A DNA stretch of 64,000 bases from an uncultured Clostridium sp. (lineage in GTDB: Bacteria > Bacillota > Clostridia > Clostridiales > Clostridiaceae). The translations under genes were made by a program, and so were the position numbers. Under the pieces are notes generated by a model. The model ran no database searches. It saw only the letters and a program-made list of their open reading frames with translations, and was not told the DNA's origin. Positions 58,734 through 64,000 of this stretch are shown here, piece after piece (position 1 is the first letter of the stretch; each line of letters opens with the position of its first letter). The stretch lies in assembly GCA_900543325.1 (NCBI GenBank), contig UQQU01000002.1:16374-80373 (forward strand), written 5' to 3'.

Positions 58734-59237
58734 TTATTTATTTTTTATAAAATTTTTGTTCTCATTTTGTGCAATTTCTAAACTATCATACTCTTTAACA
58801 CTTTCAATATGAAATTTTCCTTCCTTTTTTGTCAGTACAACTTCTACGGGAACATCATTTCCTTCTGCTGTATCATAACCTTGCTCTATACCATCACTTT
58901 CTAAAGTTGTTGCTTTGGCCTCCATATCTATCAATAAACATAAATTATATTTACCATCCTCTTTCGTAACTCCCATAACTTCACTTTCATATTTATTTAA
59001 AACTATATGGCCTATATAATAACTATAAAAAATTACATAATTAGATTCATTAAAAGTTTCACTATCTATATAATCACTAACTTCATCATCGTAATCACCA
59101 TCATATGATAATACCTTATCAACAACCTCTTTCATTTCATTTATATCCTTTTGTGATATATTTTTACTACACATAACCATTGTTAGGTTAAACATAATCA
59201 TCACTATTACCATTATATTTGAAATAAACTTTCTCAT
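58734..59237 (-). CDS. Hypothetical exported protein
   Basis: A 167-residue protein with an N-terminal hydrophobic segment (6-22) ending MVMCSKN. This is close to, but not, a canonical lipobox. The rest is acidic, with a beta-rich end (VPVEVVLTKKEGKFHIESV) like small NTF2- or DUF-type folds. GTAGGAG precedes the ATG. I do not recognise the family. Confidence 0.7.
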   Translation of the reverse strand: MRKFISNIMVIVMIMFNLTMVMCSKNISQKDINEMKEVVDKVLSYDGDYDDEVSDYIDSETFNESNYVIFYSYYIGHIVLNKYESEVMGVTKEDGKYNLCLLIDMEAKATTLESDGIEQGYDTAEGNDVPVEVVLTKKEGKFHIESVKEYDSLEIAQNENKNFIKNK

Positions 59238-59324
59238 AACTTCTCCTACCCTTCATCTATTAATTTCTATATTATTCTTATGTAGCGTTGTTTAGTTATA
59301 TGAATCTTATATGATAAAACTTAG

Positions 59325-59455
59325 TTAGTTAAGAGGTAAGAGTGAAGAGTGAAAAGTTAAGGTTGAAACTGCTACCGCAGTTTCTTAAAATATATATTTT
59401 TTAAAACTCCCTAAGGAGTTTTTTCCATAACTCTTCACTCTTGTCTCTTAACTAA
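59325..59455. repeat. 131-bp branched inverted-repeat element
   Basis: The ends TTAGTTAAGAG...CTCTTAACTAA and AAGAGTGAAGAGT...ACTCTTCACTCTT pair over 26 bases (two G-T pairs). Inside lie two separate hairpins: GAAACTGC/GCAGTTTC (59365-59384) and AAAACTCC/GGAGTTTT (59403-59422). It has no ORF and looks like a miniature interspersed repeat. Confidence 0.75.
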
Positions 59456-59497
59456 AAAAGCAGCAATGTATCTTAATGATACATCACTGCCTTTTTT
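59456..59497 (-). terminator. Terminator of asrABC
   Basis: GCAG and ATGTATC arms (59460-59473) pair with GATACAT and CTGC (59478-59490), with T following in the minus direction. Confidence 0.85.
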
Positions 59498-59499
59498 TA

Positions 59500-60471
59500 T
59501 TAAGTATTTGGATACTTAATTCCGCTCCAGTATATGTTATTTTTTAATATAGCTTTATCTGAAAGAGTAACTCCGTCTAATGCCCACTTCTTAAACTCTT
59601 CAAATCCTGTTCTATCTACTATATAACCAATGTGTTCTTTACCACCTGGTGCATTTTTATCTATATATTCAGTAACATACTTATAAGTATTTTGAATTAC
59701 TTTAATTATGCTAGCTTCATCTACCCAAATTATAAAATCTTCCGCTAATCTTGGGTTTTTCTTACCTGTTCTACCCATTATAGCTAATCTATAATACTTT
59801 TCTTTGCTTCTAGTCCATGCTCCTGTAGGACAGTTAATTACACATTCACCACATCCGATACATTTGCTATGATCTCTTACTGGCGTATAATTTTCAGCAT
59901 GTAAAGCTGCTGTAGATTTTTTAGTACATGCTCTAACACAAGCTCCACAAGATATACATTTACTTTCATCTAATTGTGGCTCAGTCATTCCTATAATACC
60001 AAAATCGTGCATTCTAACTTTCATACAGTCATTAGGACATCCTGTTAATGCAACTTTAAAATGTAAGTCATGTGGGAATATTGCCTTTTCTATTTTCTTT
60101 GCAAAATTAGTTGTATTGTAGTTTGCAAATGGACAAACATTATTTCCTATACATGCAGATATATTTCTTGTACCAGCTGAAGTATACCCTTTACCTGGAA
60201 TCTCTTGATTAATTTCTAATCCTTCAATGATTGGTTGAAGTAATTCATTAACCTTATCCATGTTTTTCATATCTATTCCTGGAACTTCGAAACCTTGTCT
60301 TGTAGTTAAATGAACTGTTCCATTACCATACTTTTCAGCAATTTCTTGAATAAGACCTAAATATTTAGCATTTAAGTGTCCACCAGGTACTCTTATTCTT
60401 GAAGCTGTAAGTCCTCTATGCTTTGTAACTCTAAAAGCATTCTTTTTAAGCTTTTTAGTATTGATATCCAT
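59500..60471 (-). CDS. asrC: Anaerobic sulfite reductase subunit C
   Basis: A 323-residue siroheme-type subunit. The siroheme/[4Fe-4S] cysteines are in CIGNNVCPFANYN and LTGCPNDCMKVR; two ferredoxin clusters follow (CISCGACVRAC and CIGCGECVINCP). It reduces sulfite to sulfide using electrons from AsrA/AsrB. It lies 13 bases after asrB. Confidence 0.96.
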   Translation of the reverse strand: MDINTKKLKKNAFRVTKHRGLTASRIRVPGGHLNAKYLGLIQEIAEKYGNGTVHLTTRQGFEVPGIDMKNMDKVNELLQPIIEGLEINQEIPGKGYTSAGTRNISACIGNNVCPFANYNTTNFAKKIEKAIFPHDLHFKVALTGCPNDCMKVRMHDFGIIGMTEPQLDESKCISCGACVRACTKKSTAALHAENYTPVRDHSKCIGCGECVINCPTGAWTRSKEKYYRLAIMGRTGKKNPRLAEDFIIWVDEASIIKVIQNTYKYVTEYIDKNAPGGKEHIGYIVDRTGFEEFKKWALDGVTLSDKAILKNNIYWSGIKYPNT

Positions 60472-60484
60472 TAATTACTTCCTC

Positions 60485-61279
60485 CTAATCGATTAAAGAT
60501 TTTCCTACTGTATAATTAAATACTGGACCATCTAGACAAATATAAGTATCATCTATTTTACAGTGTCCACATTTACCTATTCCACAGCACATTTTTCTTT
60601 CTTGAGAAATCCAAATATTTTCTTCTTTTATTCCAAGTTTTAAGAATTCTAAAACTGTAAACTTCATCATCATTGGAGGTCCAACAACAACTACTTGTAC
60701 ATTTTCCATATCTTTAATTTCTAGTTCAGGAACATATTTAGTAACTAAACCTACTTTACCTTCATAACCTTCTTTAGCAGTATCAACTGTTAAAATAAGA
60801 TTCATTGTCTTTTCCCATTCTTTCATGTCTTCTTTAAATAAAACATCTTCTGGAGACTTAAATCCTGATATTAAAGTCATACCTTTGCAATCTTGGCTAT
60901 TTCTTGAGAAATATTCTACTATTCCTCTTACTGGTGAAAGACCTGTTCCCCCAGCAACTACTATAACTTCTTTATTCTTATAGTTTTCTATATCAAAGCC
61001 ATTTCCATAAGGTCCTCTTAAGAATAACTTATCTCCTACATAGTTCTTAAATATTTCATTAGTAACTTTTCCAACTCTTCTTATTGTTAAGTCTACATAT
61101 CCTTCACCAATTCCACTTACTGATATTGGAGCTTCACCATACTTTGGAAGAGATACTTCAAAGAACTGACCTGGTTTAACATCTCCCTTGTAAGCCATTC
61201 TAAAAGTATATTCTATTGGAGTATGCTCAATTACCTCTAAAATTTCTGATCTAAATGGTATGTATTCATTCTTAGTCAT
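60485..61279 (-). CDS. asrB: Anaerobic sulfite reductase subunit B
   Basis: A 264-residue flavin/NAD(P)H reductase-type subunit, similar to dihydroorotate dehydrogenase electron-transfer subunits. FLRGPYGNGFD and VVAGGTGLSPVRG bind FAD and nucleotide; the cysteines of CCGIGKCGHCKIDDTYIC hold a [2Fe-2S] cluster. It overlaps asrA by eight bases. Confidence 0.96.
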   Translation of the reverse strand: MTKNEYIPFRSEILEVIEHTPIEYTFRMAYKGDVKPGQFFEVSLPKYGEAPISVSGIGEGYVDLTIRRVGKVTNEIFKNYVGDKLFLRGPYGNGFDIENYKNKEVIVVAGGTGLSPVRGIVEYFSRNSQDCKGMTLISGFKSPEDVLFKEDMKEWEKTMNLILTVDTAKEGYEGKVGLVTKYVPELEIKDMENVQVVVVGPPMMMKFTVLEFLKLGIKEENIWISQERKMCCGIGKCGHCKIDDTYICLDGPVFNYTVGKSLID

Positions 61280-62288
61280 TATTCTTCACCTCGTTCATAG
61301 CATCTTCTAACTTGTTTATTATAGTAGAAAAACTGATATATTCTGGACAGATATCATCACATCTACCACATCCAACACACATGTGATATCCCCATTTTTT
61401 CTTATAATCATAAACTTTATGAAGAGTCTTAAATCTCATCTTTTGTCCTTTTTCTTTTCTAAAGCTATGTCCACCAGCCATATCTGTATATCCATCTACA
61501 TGGCAAGAAGCCCAAACTCTTCTTCTTTCACCTGCATTTTTATTATCTTTATATGTTATATCTTGCATAGTGAAACATGTACATGTTGGACAGACAAAGT
61601 TACATCTACCACAAGTTATACATCTTTCATTATATTCATTCCACATTGTAGATTTCATAACTTCTAAACCTAGATTTTCTGGAATGTTAACCTTAACTGG
61701 ATTTTCTGTAACAAAATCTGGTGTAACTTCCTTTTCTTCTTTTTCTATAGAAGCTATTATATTTGCAATTTCTTCATCTTTAATATCTAAATATACATCT
61801 TGTCCATCAACTTTAATATATGCATTGTACTCATCAGTTTTATTTGATCCCATGCTAACACAGAAACAATTATCAAAGCTCTTTTCACAGCCAATTAAGA
61901 TGAATTTTGCTTTTTCTCTCATCTTCTTATAGTAAATATCTTCAAATCCGTTTCTTAAATAGATATCATCTATTCTCTTTAAAGAATGAATTTCACAACT
62001 TCTTAAGAATATTAAAGATGGTCTTTCATCTACCTCAGCTTCTTTACATTCATCATCTGTAAAGAAAAATAAAGTTTGTCTTGTAGGTAAAATTGTTTCT
62101 TTATATGAATAACTTGATTTTTGATCAAATTCAATTTCCTCTATAGTTGAAATTTCCCCATATCTCACTCTATCAGTATCTGAAAAAGTTCCTGCACCTT
62201 CAAAAACTTTTGGAGCATAGATTTTATATGTTTTCTTTAACTCATTTAAAGCTAAATTCATATTTTCTAAGTTAAGTTTATATCCCAT
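61272..62288 (-). CDS. asrA: Anaerobic sulfite reductase subunit A
   Basis: A 338-residue electron-transfer subunit with two [4Fe-4S] motifs: CITCGRCNFVCPTCTC and CVGCGRCDDICPEY. The start is the ATG at 62288 (MGYKLNLEN), about seven bases after GAGGTG; a GTG three codons earlier overlaps that site. First gene of the asr operon. Confidence 0.96.
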   Translation of the reverse strand: MGYKLNLENMNLALNELKKTYKIYAPKVFEGAGTFSDTDRVRYGEISTIEEIEFDQKSSYSYKETILPTRQTLFFFTDDECKEAEVDERPSLIFLRSCEIHSLKRIDDIYLRNGFEDIYYKKMREKAKFILIGCEKSFDNCFCVSMGSNKTDEYNAYIKVDGQDVYLDIKDEEIANIIASIEKEEKEVTPDFVTENPVKVNIPENLGLEVMKSTMWNEYNERCITCGRCNFVCPTCTCFTMQDITYKDNKNAGERRRVWASCHVDGYTDMAGGHSFRKEKGQKMRFKTLHKVYDYKKKWGYHMCVGCGRCDDICPEYISFSTIINKLEDAMNEVKNND

Positions 62289-62321
62289 GTAAAACACCTC
62301 TTAGCTTATTTTTTCACACTC

Positions 62322-62339
62322 TTGTTAATCAATTAACAA
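62322..62339. promoter_or_regulatory. Rex-type operator ahead of asrA
   Basis: TTGTTAATCAATTAACAA matches the clostridial Rex consensus TTGTTAA-N4-TTAACAA at every fixed base. It is 34 bases upstream of the asrA ATG and just downstream of the predicted start of transcription, so binding should block it. Rex senses the NADH/NAD ratio. Confidence 0.85.
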
Positions 62340-62353
62340 GGTTTCATAAAGTT

Positions 62354-62359
62354 ATTATA
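62354..62359 (-). promoter_or_regulatory. asr promoter -10 element
   Basis: TATAAT on the minus strand. The predicted start of transcription is near 62347. No good -35 is present at the right distance, which fits a promoter that needs an activator. Confidence 0.6.
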
Positions 62360-62368
62360 TTTTTTTTG

Positions 62369-62400
62369 AAAAAAAAAAGATGTGACATTTATCACATCTT
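62369..62400 (-). terminator. Terminator of the Crp/Fnr-family gene, doubling as a TGTGA-N6-TCACA operator
   Basis: AAGATGTGA (62377-62385) and TCACATCTT (62392-62400) are perfect arms with a six-base loop, followed by ten T in the minus direction: a strong intrinsic terminator. The same bases give TGTGA-N6-TCACA, the exact CRP/FNR-family consensus. Its centre at 62388.5 lies at about -41.5 from the predicted asr start, the class II activator position. Confidence 0.8.
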
Positions 62401-62437
62401 ATTAATTTTCTTTAATAAGTAATTTTTAGCAACACAT

Positions 62438-63124
62438 TTAATTCTCTTTAAAAAATTTCACTAACTTATCTCTATCTGGAACTATGATTTTTTTGCTTTT
62501 ATTAATAATTAATCCTTCATTATTTAAAATCTTTAAAGCTCTTGATATTGTTTCTCTAGGTGCTCCAAACATATCCGCTAAATATGTAATCGTTATATTT
62601 AAATCAATTAATGTACCTTCTTCTATTTCTATTCCGTAATCTCTTGATAACTTCCACAATTTAGCTGCAACTCTTTTTTCTACTTTTATAGGAATTGAGT
62701 TTTTACCTTGCCTATATAGTCTTCTAACCTTTATTGCTAATGAATTAATTATTATCTTTGAAAGCTCAAAATCCTCCTTCATAATCTCTAGAAATTTAAT
62801 TCTATCAAAACATAAAATTTCTGTATTTTCAAAAGCTTCACAATTAATTGAGGCTGGTAAATCATCAATTATTACTTCATTTATTACGGTATCTTTTCCT
62901 AAAATAAATATTACTTTCTTTTGGGCTGATTCGCTTTGCTTATATAGAGCAACCTTTCCACTTTTAACTATATATATACTCTTTATAACTTCCTTATCTC
63001 TAAATAAATGCTCTCCTTTTTTTAATTCTTTTACAAAACAAATCTCATTTAATTTACAAATCGTACTCTTAGTTACTTGAGAAAATAGTGAATTTTGATC
63101 TAATTTTAAACTGCTCTTTTCCAA
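62438..63124 (-). CDS. Crp/Fnr-family transcriptional regulator beside asrABC
   Basis: A 228-residue regulator: cyclic-nucleotide-binding-like beta-roll (about 30-115), long dimer helix (115-150) and winged HTH (about 165-220). The recognition helix APRETISRALK carries the R-E-x-x-x-R pattern of E. coli CRP, whose Arg-Glu-Arg contacts TGTGA. Four cysteines exist (23, 29, 95, 105) but do not match the FNR cluster motif in the alignment. The start is a TTG after AGGAG. It probably activates the asr operon just downstream. The signal is unknown. Confidence 0.88.
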   Translation of the reverse strand: MEKSSLKLDQNSLFSQVTKSTICKLNEICFVKELKKGEHLFRDKEVIKSIYIVKSGKVALYKQSESAQKKVIFILGKDTVINEVIIDDLPASINCEAFENTEILCFDRIKFLEIMKEDFELSKIIINSLAIKVRRLYRQGKNSIPIKVEKRVAAKLWKLSRDYGIEIEEGTLIDLNITITYLADMFGAPRETISRALKILNNEGLIINKSKKIIVPDRDKLVKFFKEN

Positions 63125-63281
63125 AATTTTATCTCCTAGTATTATTATTGTGAATATTATAGCACAACTATATAGAAATATATCTTTTTTCTTTTATAAA
63201 TATTATAGATATATAATTACTAATATATAGTTATAATCGATAATTTAGCCCTATAATATAGAAAAAATATAATTATTAGGA

Positions 63282-63321
63282 TAAAAAGAGCATATATCTC
63301 AATGATACACTTCTCTTTTTT
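63282..63321 (-). terminator. Terminator-like hairpin behind the DUF4097-like remnant
   Basis: AAAAAGAG and CTCTTTTT arms with an inner GTATC/GATAT stem and a T-rich flank. It suggests the degraded stretch upstream was once a gene. Confidence 0.45.
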
Positions 63322-63339
63322 AACTCATATGTTAATTAT

Positions 63340-63566
63340 ATACTTTTATTTCTCCAATACCTACACTTAAATTAAATTCATATTTTTTTCTGAAGAAGTT
63401 ACTGTATTTATATTAGTATTTCCAATTCCAGAAGTAGTATTAAAATATACTGGTGAGTTTTCCAGCTCCACCCTCAATATTTAAAACATTAAATTCAATA
63501 TTTTTATTTCATTTTCCCTAGCACCATATTTGTAATATAAATCTCCATTAAAAGAATAGTTTTCTT
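63340..63566 (-). pseudogene. Degraded remnant resembling the C-terminus of a DUF4097-type (adhesin-like) protein
   Basis: Minus-strand fragments in different frames read NGDLYYKYGARENEIKI, then FNVLNIEGGAGKLTSI, then NTTSGIGNTNINTVTS, then FNLSVGIGEIKVYN and a stop. GGAGKL and GIGEIKVYN patterns are typical of the repetitive beta-structure of DUF4097/LiaF-like domains. Several frameshifts and stops separate them. This explains part of the 500-base gap between the regulator and adhE; I see nothing else there. Confidence 0.45.
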
Positions 63567-63576
63567 AAAATCAACT

Positions 63577-63608
63577 AAAAAAAAGCCCTAGCTTTCGCTA
63601 GGACTTTC
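63577..63608 (-). terminator. Terminator of adhE
   Basis: AAAGCCCTAGC pairs with GCTAGGACTTT (one mismatch) around TTTC, followed by eight T in the minus direction. Confidence 0.9.
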
Positions 63609-63626
63609 CTAAATATATATTATTGA

Positions 63627-64000
63627 TTATTTATTTTTCTTTTCTTTTTTAGCTGTAGCTTCTACTGCTGCTTCTTTAACAGCTTCTACTTTTTCACCGT
63701 AGTAGCTAGTGATATACATTTCTTTTAATTCTTTCATTAATGGATATCTTGGGTTAGCTCCTGTACATTGGTCATCAAATGCTTGCTCAACCATTTCATC
63801 TAATGTTTCGAAGAATTTAACTTCGCTTACACCAGCATCTTTAATTGTCTTAGGCATATTTACTTTGTTTTGTAACTCATCTATAGCCTTTAATAATAAT
63901 TCAACTTTTTCAGCTTCAGTGTTTCCACCTAATCCTAAGTGATCTGCTATCTTAGCATATCTCCATGCTGCATTTGGATATTTGTATTGAGCAAATGCTG
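63627..64000 (-). CDS. adhE: Bifunctional aldehyde/alcohol dehydrogenase AdhE, C-terminal end only
   Basis: The last 123 codons of AdhE; the gene continues beyond base 64000. FAQYKYPNAAWRYAKIADHLG and GGNTEAEKVELLLKAIDEL belong to the iron-dependent alcohol dehydrogenase half, and QCTGANPRYPLMKELKEMY is the typical C-terminal text. A lysine/alanine-rich tail ends the protein. AdhE reduces acetyl-CoA to ethanol, re-oxidising NADH; many clostridial adhE genes are Rex targets, but its promoter is outside the window. Confidence 0.96.
   Translation of the reverse strand, partial: AFAQYKYPNAAWRYAKIADHLGLGGNTEAEKVELLLKAIDELQNKVNMPKTIKDAGVSEVKFFETLDEMVEQAFDDQCTGANPRYPLMKELKEMYITSYYGEKVEAVKEAAVEATAKKEKKNK

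Noticed and set aside
62438..63124. Cysteines 23 and 29 of the Crp/Fnr protein have the same numbers as cluster cysteines of E. coli FNR.
   Set aside because: Aligned by the following KGEHLF/KGQTLF beta-roll text, they fall in the helix after the FNR cluster motif, so the numbering is a coincidence; an Fe-S cluster is not supported.

Overview
The window comes from a strictly anaerobic, low-GC, Gram-positive bacterium of the genus Clostridium (sensu stricto). Supporting evidence: very AT-rich DNA, strong GGAGG ribosome sites, a T-box leader, an AsrABC anaerobic sulfite reductase, an AdhE-type alcohol dehydrogenase, clostridial ThiW/ThiT transporters and a sortase-anchored xylanase. The species cannot be named from the sequence alone. 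Almost all genes lie on the minus strand.

Bases 1-33,000 form one large xylan and pentose catabolism locus. From the right, an operon of intracellular debranching enzymes (SASA-type esterase, GH43, CE1-like esterase) is followed by a secreted, cell-wall-anchored multidomain GH10 xylanase. Next come an LplABC-like importer without its own ATPase (lipoprotein and two permeases), a GH8 reducing-end exo-oligoxylanase, a GH43 beta-xylosidase, and a YesM/YesN-type two-component system. The logic is cutting at the surface, importing decorated xylo-oligomers, then deacetylating and hydrolysing them inside. Xylose is handled by xylulokinase, a ROK regulator, transaldolase, transketolase and an L-fucose-isomerase-fold protein of the XylA-II type; no classical xylA is present. 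A GH67 alpha-glucuronidase and a glucuronate isomerase sit at the left edge beside a divergent AraC regulator. The locus carries several decayed genes: uxaC (frameshift plus deletion), a duplicate solute-binding protein (two deletions) and a pentapeptide-repeat membrane protein (in-frame stop).

Bases 33,000-42,740 hold sbcDC and a six-gene thiamine salvage operon (thiD-thiM-tenA-thiT-thiE-thiW) behind a TPP riboswitch with its own terminator. Bases 42,900-50,000 hold a HAD phosphatase, membrane proteins, an exonuclease, a NERD-like protein, an oligopeptidase and two small ORFs. On the plus strand, asnA lies behind an asparagine T-box. It is followed by speD-speE behind a strong promoter and an apparent 16-residue leader peptide.

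Bases 52,786-59,240 hold the iscR-iscS-iscU-mnmA operon, rarA, a CAP-domain secreted protein and a small exported protein. A 131-bp branched inverted-repeat element precedes asrABC. The asr promoter has a perfect Rex-type site near the start of transcription. It also has a perfect TGTGA-N6-TCACA site placed as for class II activation, and that palindrome is at the same time the terminator stem of the neighbouring Crp/Fnr-family gene. The right edge holds a decayed DUF4097-like fragment and the 3' end of adhE.
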